Origin: an uncultured Eubacteriales bacterium
GTDB lineage: Bacteria > Bacillota > Clostridia > Oscillospirales > Acutalibacteraceae
NCBI GenBank assembly: GCA_900316615.1
Contig: ONDU01000023.1
Coordinates: 1 to 45,678, forward strand
DNA: 45,678 nucleotides
Direction: 5' to 3'
The notes under the pieces were generated by a model. That model did no database searches and was not told the origin of the DNA. It worked only from the letters and a program-made list of their open reading frames with translations. Position numbers and translations under genes: made by a program. Positions 9,170 to 18,093 of the stretch are shown here, piece after piece (position 1 is the first letter of the stretch; every line of letters starts with the position of its first letter).

Positions 9170-9262
9170 TTCGTCATCGTCACTGCACTCATCAAGTTCG
9201 AGAAGCAGTTGGATATATATGCACTCCGCCCGGTTATGTTCATCGCCGTCTGTAGACATCGT

Positions 9263-9591
9263 GAGTTCAAGAAAATCGGTTTATTATTAACATTTTGATA
9301 AAAGCATACAGTTTAGTGTTGAAAACAAAAAATGGAGATTATAATGATGGTGTTACATTTGAGCAAAACGTTCAGTTGTACAAAAAGTTTTCCACTCAAG
9401 AAATTGGCAAAAATCGAATCTATGGTGTGTTGCTTTGTATTGCTTTATTGGTACCGGCAAACGACAGTTAGCAAAGGTTTGTTGACGCTGTAGAAGCGAA
9501 CATCAACAAATATAAATCGATTAATATTGTTACAATGGGATTCCAAAAAAAACGGAAAACGCTCTTGCTGAATCCAAGAGAAAGCAAATGA
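9263..9591 (+). pseudogene. C-terminal relic of an Abi-like (abortive infection) protein
   Basis: A plus-strand frame without a usable start reads NDGVTFEQNVQLYKKFSTQE, then IGKNRIYGVLLCIALLVPAN, an in-frame TAG at 9469-9471, and QRFVDAVEANINKYKSINIV then TMGFQ, ending in NPRESK and TGA. The pattern (N-R-x-Y-G-V-L, then an F-x-x-x-L-like helix, then MGF near the end) resembles the C-terminus of Abi_2 family (AbiD/AbiF) proteins, where MGFP-x-W is common. At least the N-terminal two thirds are missing. The resemblance is by eye only. Its place right after the Wadjet operon fits a decaying defence cluster. Confidence 0.35.
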
Positions 9592-9787
9592 ATCTTACAC
9601 GGGTTCACTATCCCACAGCGGTTTTAGGAAAACTCATCTTTTTTGCCTATCCTTGCCATAATGTATAACCATTGTATCACCGCTTTTTCATAGCTTTATG
9701 TAATATTTCCGCCCTCTGTTCAAGCTTTGCAGATTTATCTTTTACACATTCTTGATTTTCAGGATTTTACAAAATATATTTTAGGTG
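9592..9787. other. Decayed intergenic DNA upstream of luxS
   Basis: No intact gene is seen. On the minus strand short coding-like pieces appear in different frames (NPENQECVKDKSAKLEQRAE followed by a stop, and FLKPLWDSEPV), which suggests remnants of a mobile-element gene. I cannot name it. The rest is AT-rich spacer leading to the luxS promoter. Confidence 0.3.
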
Positions 9788-9816
9788 TTGACGCAATAGG
9801 CTGAAAGGTATAAAAT
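9788..9816 (+). promoter_or_regulatory. Sigma-A type promoter of luxS
   Basis: TTGACG (9788-9793) and TAAAAT (9811-9816) are 17 bases apart. The transcript would have a leader of roughly 95 nt, which includes a small imperfect hairpin (AGCGATAGC with GCTATGCT) before the AGGAGG site. Confidence 0.6.
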
Positions 9817-9918
9817 GTAGTTGTTCAGGCTCAAAATTTAACATTTTAAGGGTTTTAGCGATAGCTTACGCTATGCTTATTTTAAAACAGTAAAATTAAA
9901 AACAGGAGGAAAACGGAG

Positions 9919-10443
9919 ATGGAATTAATACAAAGCTTTTCAGTAGACCATACGCATATTGTACCCGGTATTTTTACAAGCAGGGTTGATTATTTAGGCA
10001 ACTACTTAGTTACGACCTATGATATAAGACTTAAAAGACCTAACAAGGAGCCTGTCATTGATGTTGCGGCAATGCATTCTCTTGAACATATTATCGCAAC
10101 TTATCTTCGCAACGACCCGGACTGGAAAAACGAGGTTATTTACTGGGGGCCTATGGGCTGTCTTACAGGCTTTTATCTCATACTCAAAGGCAACCGCACT
10201 CCGCAGGAGCTTTATGAGCTGATGTTGAGAGCATTCAAGTCCGTAGGCGATGTACAGGAGGTACCCGGTACTGCTCCTCAAAATTGCGGCTGCTTCCGTA
10301 TGCACAACCTTGAAATGGCAAAGTGGTATGCAAACGAGTTTACTGCTTATCTTGAAGCAAATGCAGAAAACGGCAATATCTTTGAGTACCCTAAGGTAGA
10401 ACGACTTGTGACAGATGACGGACAGCATTTCTATGATTCATAA
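9919..10443 (+). CDS. luxS: S-ribosylhomocysteine lyase LuxS
   Basis: LuxS cleaves S-ribosylhomocysteine to homocysteine and DPD, the AI-2 precursor, as part of the activated methyl cycle in the cytoplasm. The 174-aa protein has the diagnostic metal site HSLEH (about residues 54-58), the catalytic cysteine in GCLTGFYL (about 83) and a late GCFRMHN segment holding the third metal ligand region. Length is slightly above the usual ~157 aa. The start is fixed by AGGAGG 9 bases upstream. It is a single-gene unit with its own promoter, lying between defence relics. No Pfs or cysteine genes are nearby. Confidence 0.96.
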   Translation: MELIQSFSVDHTHIVPGIFTSRVDYLGNYLVTTYDIRLKRPNKEPVIDVAAMHSLEHIIATYLRNDPDWKNEVIYWGPMGCLTGFYLILKGNRTPQELYELMLRAFKSVGDVQEVPGTAPQNCGCFRMHNLEMAKWYANEFTAYLEANAENGNIFEYPKVERLVTDDGQHFYDS

Positions 10444-10585
10444 TCACGCATTTCAGATAATGTCACAATCTCTGAGTTTCAGGATAATTACTATCATCAC
10501 ATAACAGTTGAAAAGAAAGCTTCCTCACTGCGTTCTGAATGACAAGTATTTGTTCAATTTTTTAAATTTATAGTGTAATCAATTA

Positions 10586-11092
10586 TTACTGCAATAACTT
10601 TATAAACACGTTATTTTCCATATCTGCAATGTTATAAATATTCTCTAATACATTGAAAGTTTCTTCAAGATTTCGTCTTGCACTTATCCAACCGCCACCG
10701 TCAGTTATCCATACAAACTTAAAGCCTGAAATAGCTTTTGATTCTTCAGCAATCATTTTATAACTTCTTGCCGTTTCATTAAGCTTTGAACCGCCGCTTG
10801 TATAAAAATTCGTTTCAATTACATAAATACATGACGGTGTTTTAACTACAAAATCCCAACGCTTTGTTGAAGTTCCCTCAGCAGAAATGGCAGAAAGATC
10901 AACATTCCACTTGCTTTCGATTTCTGTTAAATACATTTCTTTATAATACTCTACACAGGCTTTTTTCAAATAGCTTTCTACCAAATCTTCCATTTGGTGA
11001 CCACCACGGTTTTTTCGCCCATTTGAACCTAATCCGACCTCAACGCCTGTAACGTAATCGTAGAGATTACTAATAATATGATTTTGCAGCAT
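10586..11092 (-). pseudogene. dpnB: C-terminal half of a DpnII-type restriction endonuclease (GATC)
   Basis: The 168-aa frame matches the C-terminal half of R.DpnII/MboI-type enzymes: GVEVGLGSNGRKNRGGH, KRWDFVVKT, a catalytic-looking core VIETNFYTSGGSKLNETARS and NLEETFNVLENIYNI. The full enzyme is about 280-290 aa, so roughly the first 115-120 residues are gone. The sequence directly upstream is the dpnA methylase cut short in its middle, so one deletion removed the 3' part of dpnA and the 5' part of this gene. The in-frame ATG at 11090-11092 probably lies at an internal codon of the original gene. Activity is unlikely, since the N-terminal recognition domain is missing. Confidence 0.85.
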
Positions 11093-11095
11093 ATC

Positions 11096-11451
11096 AAAAA
11101 GCCCTCTTGCTCAAGAGCTAGTCCGACTGAATAAATGTTATGTAAAGTCCCACTAATCCAAATAGTACCATTTTGCTTTAATACACGATAACACATTCTA
11201 ATCCATAGTCTATTAAATTTGTGCTTTTCCTCTACACCTTCAATTTTATCCCAATCGCCTTTATTAACTGATACAGCTTTTCCGGCACGGCAGCTTATTC
11301 CGTCATTTGACAAAAAATATGGTGGATCGGCAAATATCATATCAACTGTATCGGGCAACATTCTTTCTAATGCCTCAAAGGTATCGGAAAGATATAATGC
11401 CGCATTACTGTTATAGTAATAAGGCTTTAGTCCATCAAAATACTTTCCCAT
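11096..11451 (-). pseudogene. dpnA: Truncated DpnA-type adenine methyltransferase
   Basis: The first ~116 residues match the beta-class N6-adenine methylase DpnA of DpnII systems: a start YFDGLKPYYYNSNAALYLSD, the catalytic DPPYF in VDMIFADPPYFLSNDGI, and ISGTLHNIYSVGLALEQEGF. The family is about 260-270 aa and has a SAM-binding FxGxG motif in its C-terminal half. That half is absent and the frame runs for a few codons into the endonuclease gene before stopping at 11029. The start abuts the dpnM stop (2 bases apart), as in the normal dpnM-dpnA-dpnB operon. Without the SAM site it should be inactive. Confidence 0.85.
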
Positions 11452-11452
11452 A

Positions 11453-12286
11453 TCAATAATTTGTAATAAGAACCTCCCTTCCCGTTCTTTTGCCTGCCTT
11501 ACTGTTTATCATACGTTTTACATTAAGCGATTGAATATTATAGCCGTTGTATAATGTTCGTACTAACGTAACGTCATTGTTTGATAGCATTACTTTTGCA
11601 CCGATACCATCCAACCGTTTGAATAATTCGGCTAACCGTTCGTGATCTGCAAGGGCAAAGCCGTCCGTTGTATAATCTGTAAATGAAGCTGTTACGCTTT
11701 CAGGAACATAAGGGCTGTCAAAATAAACAAAGTCACCGTATGTTACACCATCACAGGCTTTTTCAAAATCAAGGCAGGTTATCCTGATATCAGCACTACG
11801 CAGATACTCTGATATTGCTCTGATATTATTCTCATCTATTGATTTTCCGCTTTTTTTATTGTTGTACGGTACATTAAAAAGTCCCTTACTATTTACGCGA
11901 TACAATCCATTAAAGCAATGCTTATTTATCCAAATCATTAATGCGGCACATTCTGCATCAAGAATATGATTCGATATTTTAGTATTGTACTGTTCCCGTA
12001 TTGAATAGTATAATTCTTTTGTACAAGGTACAGCGTCCATTTCATTGACCTTTGAAATAACACTTTCAACGTTATCTTTTAATTGTGTGTACAAGCTTAT
12101 CAGCTGCTCATTCACATCATTGATAAAAGCCCGCTTAGGTGAAATTGCAAAAAGGACAGCGGCACCCCCGATAAACGGCTCATAATAATTATTGTATTCA
12201 GCAGGCATATTTTCTGCTATGTGTTCCAATAATTGAGTTTTTCCGCCCGCCCATTTTAAAGCAGGTGACATCTTCTTTCCCATCAT
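11453..12286 (-). CDS. dpnM: Dam-type adenine methyltransferase DpnM (GATC)
   Basis: A full-length 277-aa alpha-class N6-adenine methylase of the Dam/DpnM family. Motif I appears as PALKWAGGKTQLL (about residues 8-20), followed by YYEPFIGGAAVLF, INDVNEQLI and the core motif IV region FVYFDSPYVPESVTASFTDY. The catalytic tetrapeptide reads DSPY where the family normally has DPPY; the codons GAC AGC CCT TAT are clear. This may lower activity or be a tolerated variant. It is expected to methylate adenine in GATC. With dpnA and the endonuclease broken, it is now an orphan methylase. A sigma-A promoter lies about 50 bases upstream. Confidence 0.9.
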   Translation of the reverse strand: MMGKKMSPALKWAGGKTQLLEHIAENMPAEYNNYYEPFIGGAAVLFAISPKRAFINDVNEQLISLYTQLKDNVESVISKVNEMDAVPCTKELYYSIREQYNTKISNHILDAECAALMIWINKHCFNGLYRVNSKGLFNVPYNNKKSGKSIDENNIRAISEYLRSADIRITCLDFEKACDGVTYGDFVYFDSPYVPESVTASFTDYTTDGFALADHERLAELFKRLDGIGAKVMLSNNDVTLVRTLYNGYNIQSLNVKRMINSKAGKRTGREVLITNY

Positions 12287-12333
12287 TTTATTACCCCTCG
12301 TTTTATTAAAGCATAAACTGCATCATGATGTTG

Positions 12334-12362
12334 ATTATAGCATAATCATTTTATCCATTCAA
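12334..12362 (-). promoter_or_regulatory. Sigma-A type promoter of dpnM
   Basis: On the minus strand TTGAAT (12357-12362) and TATAAT (12334-12339) are 17 bases apart, with a GAGGGG ribosome site just before the dpnM start. The operon can therefore still be transcribed. Confidence 0.7.
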
Positions 12363-12429
12363 TAAAATAATACTTCTTTCTCTCCATAATACGGACATAT
12401 CACTTCTGCTTTTGATATACGATTACCGC

Positions 12430-12477
12430 AAAAAGATAGCTCAGCCGACTGTTTTCAGCCTTCTGAGCTATCTTTTT
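12430..12477. terminator. Bidirectional intrinsic terminator
   Basis: A perfect 15-bp stem AAAAAGATAGCTCAG (12430-12444) pairs with 12463-12477, giving T-tracts on both strands. It lies past the yfhO-like gene stop at 12524 (minus strand), so it ends that transcript. Confidence 0.85.
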
Positions 12478-12523
12478 ATGAGCTGTTTTACAGCAGCACT
12501 TCTTATTTCAGTATAAACAAAAT

Positions 12524-15358
12524 TCAGGATTTTTTCTTTTGGTCGTCAGATTTACTGATTTTTTTATCCGACTGACCCTTTTCCGGTTTTATTTCGGCAG
12601 CTTCCTTTTCAAAAATTTTACCGTCCAAAAGGTTATCGGGAAATTCAGGTATGGGAAGAATAATACCGCGTTTTTTCTTTTTAAGGAGATAGAATTTTTC
12701 AAAAAGTATGATAGCTGCAAATACTGCAATTCCTGCAAAGAACATAATCAGTGAAACAGCAAAGCCTTTGGGGAAATATCTGAACACTACCTTATGCTCT
12801 CCCCTTGTCAGATTCAACGCAACCATAGCATTATTTGCTACAGGAACTATTTCAGCTTCAACATCATCTACATAAGCATTCCAGCCTTCCTCATAGGGTA
12901 TAGATGTAAACATAAGTCCGTCATCTTTAACGTTGATGCTTCCGCTTATTTCCGAGGTATTGAACTCAGTTATGTTATAAAGCTCGTCATTAAGCTCCTC
13001 ATAGCCCTGCTTATAGAGAGCTTCGTCAAACTCACATACCCATACATTACAGTTTCCTGATGTTCCGAGTGAATACGGTATTTTTATCTTGACTTTTTCT
13101 CCCTTATTGAACACGCCTACAGATATGATATAAGGAAAGCGTATCTCGTATCTTTTGTCAATTCCCGACGCTCCAAGTATATTTACACAGTTGTTTTCAC
13201 AGTTTTCACAGCTTGTATAAGCATATACAGGCGTATTGTCATTACTTACCGTATAAGTAAGCGTAAGCGTTCCCGAATCGGAAGTAGCATCACAGTAATA
13301 CTTATAATTATCAACAATGCTTACAGGAAAACCTGTGGAGAGTGGAACTGCTGTCATGGGAATAAATATATCCTTGTTTATTCCCGTAGCCTTTGTAAAG
13401 AAGCTGTTCTGTGCGTCAAAGGGAGTAGAAACTTCTCCACCGTTCTTGTCCAGCTTATAGTCAAAATCAGATAATGCGGATTTTGTCATAAAGCCGAGTG
13501 CAAGAGGAGTATTGTTCTTATATGAATTTGCTCCTCCGGTGGCTTCTATAAAATTCCAGTTCCTTTTATTTTCAGCTTCAGAGCGTCTTGCAAGCATATA
13601 GTTTATATTAAGTATTGAGCTTGTCAGGGGAGAGGTTTCACAGTAATAATATCTGTTGCCTGCGTCCCAGCCAATCATACCCATTTCATTTACGAAGTTT
13701 GTTACGGATTCGTTTACGGTTGATGAAAATAGCGAAACTCCCTTATAGCCGTATATAGAAGAGTCATTTATTGTATAGTTCTGCTGCATTTCCATTCTGT
13801 AAAACGGAGAATGGTCATTGCTTTCTATATTCTGTTTAAGCTTCTGTATAGATTCGTTCTGGTCGGGGTAGCCGTAACGTGAGGTAACACGCACGGTTTT
13901 TACTCCTAAAAACGCACCCGAAATCATTTCCGCAAGAATTACGACGAATATACCCCATGCGGCAGTCTGCTTGGGCAGAAGCTTTACGTTTTTCAGAGCT
14001 ATTATTGCAAGGTATGCAACAGTAGCCGCACAGGTAGCTATTACGGCGGTGGTATCTGTTTCCTGAGTATCAGGATTTACCGTCTGAGGTCCTACATAAG
14101 CAAATACTATAAATACGGAAGCTGTTACTGCCATAATAAACAAATCAAAGAAATCCATTTCATCGAGCAGCAGGAATGCACGGTATGCCATGCAGACAAG
14201 AACAAAGCTTATCAGGAACGAAAATCTGTAGGGCAGCATATTGGGCAGATGGAAGCCGTGAATAATAAAGTTCGGGAGCTTGAATACACAGCAGTACATA
14301 AAGAATACCAGTACACATATGCTCACGATTTTTTCACGCAGGGCAATTTTTCTGCATCTGTAGAAGAATACAGAAAGAAGCACACATATAAATCCGCAGT
14401 ATATATTGGGAAGTCCTTCTTTATCCGTCGGCTTTGTGAATGTAACTGTATTTCCTAAAATATCGGATATATACTGTAAAAGCTTTTCGTCATATTTCCA
14501 GTCATATATATCGGTAAAGAGCGGCATTGTATTTTCCATACTGTGAGTATTTTGCAGTGCAAACACGGCAGGGAGCATAAAAAGCATACCTATGCAGAGT
14601 GCAAGCAGCGAAAAACCTGCCATAGATACAAGTCTTGTAAAGAATGCTTTCAGTCCGGGCTTTGATATGACCATAACGGCTATAAAGACAATTACCATAA
14701 ATATGCATACAAAGAAGCCTATATAGTAGTTGGTAATCATTGTCAAAGCCAGTGCTATTACATAAGTCCTGTATTTTCCGTCTACAAGAAGGGAATATGC
14801 TCCCGAAACGACCAGCGGGAACAAAGCTACGGCATCGAACCATATTATATTCCAGTAGTAGCCCATAGTAAATGCACTAAGCGAAAACAGCAGCGAGAAG
14901 AATACTATCGAGAAATCATTCCTTTTGAATACATTCCTCAGGAAAACGGCTGTAAACATTCCTGCACAGCCTATCTTAATCATGAGGAATACCGTAAGAG
15001 CTTCTATTAAAAATTCCTTGGGTACAAATATAAAAAGAAGATTAAGCGGGCTGGCAAGATAATAAGAAATCAGGGCAATATAGTTTGTTCCCAGACCTGT
15101 TCCCCACGACCAGAGCATTGATGAGCCTTCATGGAGCTTGTCATAGAAATCACAGTAAAACGGATAGTACTGCTGCCAGAAATCGGTAACAAGTATCTGC
15201 TTGTCGCCAAACGGATATACCTCAAAGCTTGCAAACGATATGCCCATTATCACAAAGGGCAGAACGAAGGCTGCTATTATAAAACGCTGTTCAAAAATTT
15301 TCTCTTTGAAAGACGTTTTTTTCTTTACGGGCATACTGACCCGTACAGAACTATTCAT
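12524..15358 (-). CDS. YfhO family membrane protein
   Basis: This 944-aa integral membrane protein has the plan of Bacterial membrane protein YfhO. There is an N-terminal TM segment (about 20-45), then the conserved loop VTDFWQQYYPFYCDFYDKLH with GSSMLWSWGTGLGTNYI, about a dozen further TM helices to ~480, a large extracytoplasmic domain (about 490-855), one more TM helix (865-890) and a Lys/Glu-rich tail. YfhO-like proteins are GT-C-fold and linked to lipid-linked sugar transfer, for example glycosylation of lipoteichoic acid in Bacillus. The exact substrate here is unknown. The start follows AAAGGA. It is single in its unit, with family A copy A2 upstream. Confidence 0.85.
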   Translation of the reverse strand: MNSSVRVSMPVKKKTSFKEKIFEQRFIIAAFVLPFVIMGISFASFEVYPFGDKQILVTDFWQQYYPFYCDFYDKLHEGSSMLWSWGTGLGTNYIALISYYLASPLNLLFIFVPKEFLIEALTVFLMIKIGCAGMFTAVFLRNVFKRNDFSIVFFSLLFSLSAFTMGYYWNIIWFDAVALFPLVVSGAYSLLVDGKYRTYVIALALTMITNYYIGFFVCIFMVIVFIAVMVISKPGLKAFFTRLVSMAGFSLLALCIGMLFMLPAVFALQNTHSMENTMPLFTDIYDWKYDEKLLQYISDILGNTVTFTKPTDKEGLPNIYCGFICVLLSVFFYRCRKIALREKIVSICVLVFFMYCCVFKLPNFIIHGFHLPNMLPYRFSFLISFVLVCMAYRAFLLLDEMDFFDLFIMAVTASVFIVFAYVGPQTVNPDTQETDTTAVIATCAATVAYLAIIALKNVKLLPKQTAAWGIFVVILAEMISGAFLGVKTVRVTSRYGYPDQNESIQKLKQNIESNDHSPFYRMEMQQNYTINDSSIYGYKGVSLFSSTVNESVTNFVNEMGMIGWDAGNRYYYCETSPLTSSILNINYMLARRSEAENKRNWNFIEATGGANSYKNNTPLALGFMTKSALSDFDYKLDKNGGEVSTPFDAQNSFFTKATGINKDIFIPMTAVPLSTGFPVSIVDNYKYYCDATSDSGTLTLTYTVSNDNTPVYAYTSCENCENNCVNILGASGIDKRYEIRFPYIISVGVFNKGEKVKIKIPYSLGTSGNCNVWVCEFDEALYKQGYEELNDELYNITEFNTSEISGSINVKDDGLMFTSIPYEEGWNAYVDDVEAEIVPVANNAMVALNLTRGEHKVVFRYFPKGFAVSLIMFFAGIAVFAAIILFEKFYLLKKKKRGIILPIPEFPDNLLDGKIFEKEAAEIKPEKGQSDKKISKSDDQKKKS

Positions 15359-15470
15359 AGTGTATCAGTCCTTTCTTACCAAATAATATTTTACAGTTCA
15401 TTTTATCATATTCCTTTTACTTCGTAAATAAACAACATTGTAACTTAACAATTTTTTTGTTTTTTTATGC

Positions 15471-15580
15471 GTTCAAGAGCTCTGCCCTTGAAAATCCCGC
15501 CAAAGGCTCTGCCTTTGGAAACCGCAAGGGCTCTGCCCTTGACCCGCAAGCCTTTGAAAAGGCTTGACCTAAACTTTATG
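15471..15580 (-). repeat. Family A hairpin-chain repeat, copy A2
   Basis: Read on the minus strand it starts with CATAAAGTTTAGGTCAAG and carries four hairpin modules: CAAGCCTTT, CAAGGGC, CCAAAGGC and a second CAAGGGC with one G-T mismatch in its stem. It fills the spacer between the yfhO-like gene and the ABC permease gene. Confidence 0.9.
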
Positions 15581-15609
15581 TTTTATACACCGAACTTACA
15601 TCAAAATTA

Positions 15610-15647
15610 AAAGAAAGCACTCTGTAAAAATACGGGGTGCTTTCTTT
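15610..15647. terminator. Intrinsic terminator of the ABC exporter operon
   Basis: An 11-bp stem AAAGAAAGCAC (15610-15620) pairs with GTGCTTTCTTT (15637-15647). On the minus strand the stem is followed by TTTAATTTTG. It lies 16 bases past the permease stop. Confidence 0.7.
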
Positions 15648-15662
15648 GAGAACAATTTTTTG

Positions 15663-17291
15663 TTATACCGTCATTTCGGCAAGAAGCTTTTCGGTTCTTC
15701 GGGAAGAATAAACTATAATTACAGCCGTTACTGCTGCAAGTACTGCAAGAAGAAGCGGAACTATAAGAAAACCGCCGCACAATACATAGAGTACTGCCAT
15801 AACTATGCCTGCGGCAATAGCTACAGCCATATGAAGAAAGGTACTCATATTTCCACGCAGTGCCGAAAGCTCGTCCTCCCATACAAGCTTGGGATGCATA
15901 GCGTCAAACAGTACACCTAAATAAACGGTTGCAACAGATGCCATTACAGAAGCGGCTGTACAGGCAAGGATTAACAGTATATCACAGCTCAGAGCCGTAC
16001 AGGTTAGAATAACACCTATAACGGAAGTCGGTACAGAAAATAAAATCGCAGTAATTATTTTCACGTCAATCTGCATTTTGTAAGACAAGGGAAGATATTT
16101 GAGCAAATCTGCGTGATTTCCCTCTCTGGTAAATGATGAGCTTGAAAGTCCGCTCATAGCCGTTACAAGACAGGTTGCCGTTATTACGGAAAGAAGTATG
16201 AGGGTATCGGGAGCATTCAGTTCATATACAAATGTTCTCAGTTCTCCGCCTGCACCGCTTACAAGGAGTATAATTCCTGCTATAGGAAGTATGAGGTTCG
16301 GCATAAGGCAGTTTACTATGTATGTAGGGGTTCTCAGAAGAGTTTTAAGTTCTCTGTTAAGACAGGTTGAAAACTGAGTTCTTGTTTTGCCGCTTTTTGC
16401 AGCTTTGGCAGAGCTTTTTCTTCCTGCTGACATAACTGCGGTAACTCCGTGAATATAAAGCTTTGACGCAATCAGATAAAGTACGGCAAGCATAACCGCA
16501 TGGGATAAAACAAACGCAAGGAATAAGAGTATGTTCTGAGTATTTATTGCAAAGCATAAAACGGGAACTGTAAAGAATACATACTGCATTATGTTCATAA
16601 AAGCGTTGCTGCCGTTTGCCAGACTTATTATAAAGCCCTCGGTAGTAATATCGTTAAGCTGCAAAAGCGATATTGCAAAAATAATGGTAAACACTATACC
16701 GCACATTGCGGAAACTATATTGACGCTTTTCACCGAATGAAAGCTCTTTGCCATACTCATAAATATGAGGGCGAAGAATGCACAGTAAAAAAGAGGAAGA
16801 ACAGGCAGAAGCACTACACCGAATAATGCAAATATTACGCCTAAGACAGAAAATCCGTCCGCAATCATATAGCCTGTGAGTATTCCTATGATTACCATAA
16901 ATTCCATAATGCTTTCCTGCAAATATGCAACCGTAAATTTGGCAGTGCATATTTCCTCGGGCTTGAACGGATAAGGCAACAGTCTTGACAAATCCATAGA
17001 AAAATAGAAAAGTCCGCACACGACATTTACTCCGAAAACTGCACCGAACACACTTATAAAATACATTATAAGCTGAGCCGCCTCAGTACCGTTTCCGCCC
17101 AGCAGTGATACGGCGGTTGTGAGAATTTGCGTAAAATATCCTACTATAACGGCACAGCCTACCATTATGGTAGTACCTATTATGGATATTGCTATTTTCA
17201 GACCTCTGAATTTGAACGGGTCAGCCTCAGCCATTGAGTTTTTGAGTAATGCTCCTATGAGCAATCTTGTTTTTTTAAGACTTTTTTTCAT
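15663..17291 (-). CDS. ABC exporter permease, putative
   Basis: A 542-aa protein with about 12 predicted membrane helices in two halves separated by a basic loop (AGRKSSAKAAKSGKTRTQ, about residues 290-310). It has no ATPase motifs. It directly follows and overlaps the ABC ATPase gene (stop at 17275), so the two form a transporter. The layout is that of large ABC-2-like permeases of Firmicutes found with single ATPases; the substrate cannot be read from the sequence. I chose the ATG at 17291 over a GTG three codons upstream; neither has a strong ribosome site, which fits translational coupling. Confidence 0.8.
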   Translation of the reverse strand: MKKSLKKTRLLIGALLKNSMAEADPFKFRGLKIAISIIGTTIMVGCAVIVGYFTQILTTAVSLLGGNGTEAAQLIMYFISVFGAVFGVNVVCGLFYFSMDLSRLLPYPFKPEEICTAKFTVAYLQESIMEFMVIIGILTGYMIADGFSVLGVIFALFGVVLLPVLPLFYCAFFALIFMSMAKSFHSVKSVNIVSAMCGIVFTIIFAISLLQLNDITTEGFIISLANGSNAFMNIMQYVFFTVPVLCFAINTQNILLFLAFVLSHAVMLAVLYLIASKLYIHGVTAVMSAGRKSSAKAAKSGKTRTQFSTCLNRELKTLLRTPTYIVNCLMPNLILPIAGIILLVSGAGGELRTFVYELNAPDTLILLSVITATCLVTAMSGLSSSSFTREGNHADLLKYLPLSYKMQIDVKIITAILFSVPTSVIGVILTCTALSCDILLILACTAASVMASVATVYLGVLFDAMHPKLVWEDELSALRGNMSTFLHMAVAIAAGIVMAVLYVLCGGFLIVPLLLAVLAAVTAVIIVYSSRRTEKLLAEMTV

Positions 17292-18024
17292 TACCGTCAC
17301 CCACTATGTTCAGATAGCTTGCCTCAAGAGAAAGACCGCCGTATTTCTTTTTAAGGTTTTCTACTGTATCAAAGCATACAACCTTGCCCTTGCGTATGAT
17401 TATGATTTTATCGCATATTTCCTCGGCGGTATCGAGTACGTGAGTTGAGAACAGAACACAGTTTCCGTTTTCTGCGTGTTCTCTTATCATTTTTTTAAGC
17501 TTGAATGCCGACTGAGGGTCAAGACCTGTCATAGGCTCGTCCAGAATCCATACGGGCGGATTGTGAATCAAAGCTCCCGTAACCATAATCTTTTGCCTTG
17601 TTCCGTGTGAACAGGAATCCAGACGGTTGGGAAGAACTTCTTCTATTTCAAATCTTTTAGTGAGCTTTTCGATGTTCTCGTCTCTTACGTCCTTTTCAAG
17701 CTCGTAAACGTCTGAAAGAAACTCAAGATATTCCCTGCACGTCAGGCGAAGCATAAAGTCGGGATTGTCTGCCGTATAGCCTATATGCTTTTTTGCTTCT
17801 GTTCCGTCACGCACATCATTTCCGCATATGGTTATGTCGCCGCCGTCAGCCTGAAGAATACCTGTAAGACATTTTATTACGGTAGTTTTTCCTGCTCCGT
17901 TGTCGCCGACAAAGCCTATGACGACCTCGCCTTTGTCGGCATAGAAGCTGATGTTGTCAACCGCCTTGAAGTCCTTGCCGTAGATTTTGGTTAGATTTTC
18001 CACTTCAACCAGATGTTTTCCCAT
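17275..18024 (-). CDS. ABC transporter ATP-binding protein
   Basis: A 249-aa ABC ATPase that powers the adjoining permease. Walker A is FVGDNGAGKTTVIKCL (about residues 36-51), the Q-loop region is GYTADNPDF, the signature is degenerate (CSHGTRQKI in place of LSGGQ), Walker B is VWILDEPMTGLDP and the switch is STHVLD. This pattern is common in single-ATPase exporters of Firmicutes. The ATG at 18024 is chosen because AGGAGGT stands 7 bases upstream; a longer in-frame extension would run into repeat copy B1 and lacks a ribosome site. It forms a two-gene operon with the permease. Confidence 0.9.
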   Translation of the reverse strand: MGKHLVEVENLTKIYGKDFKAVDNISFYADKGEVVIGFVGDNGAGKTTVIKCLTGILQADGGDITICGNDVRDGTEAKKHIGYTADNPDFMLRLTCREYLEFLSDVYELEKDVRDENIEKLTKRFEIEEVLPNRLDSCSHGTRQKIMVTGALIHNPPVWILDEPMTGLDPQSAFKLKKMIREHAENGNCVLFSTHVLDTAEEICDKIIIIRKGKVVCFDTVENLKKKYGGLSLEASYLNIVGDGNEKKS

Positions 18025-18093
18025 ATTTTTTACCTCCTGTTTGTGAAATACGATGGGGTATCCGTAGGTTACCCTCTTGGGTGCTGTCTTTGG

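Noticed and set aside
9167..9259. A 30-residue acidic minus-strand frame (MSTDGDEHNRAECIYIQLLL and on)
   Set aside because: It overlaps the jet terminator, has no ribosome site and its frame opens just upstream after stops; it may be a remnant tail but cannot be supported as a gene.
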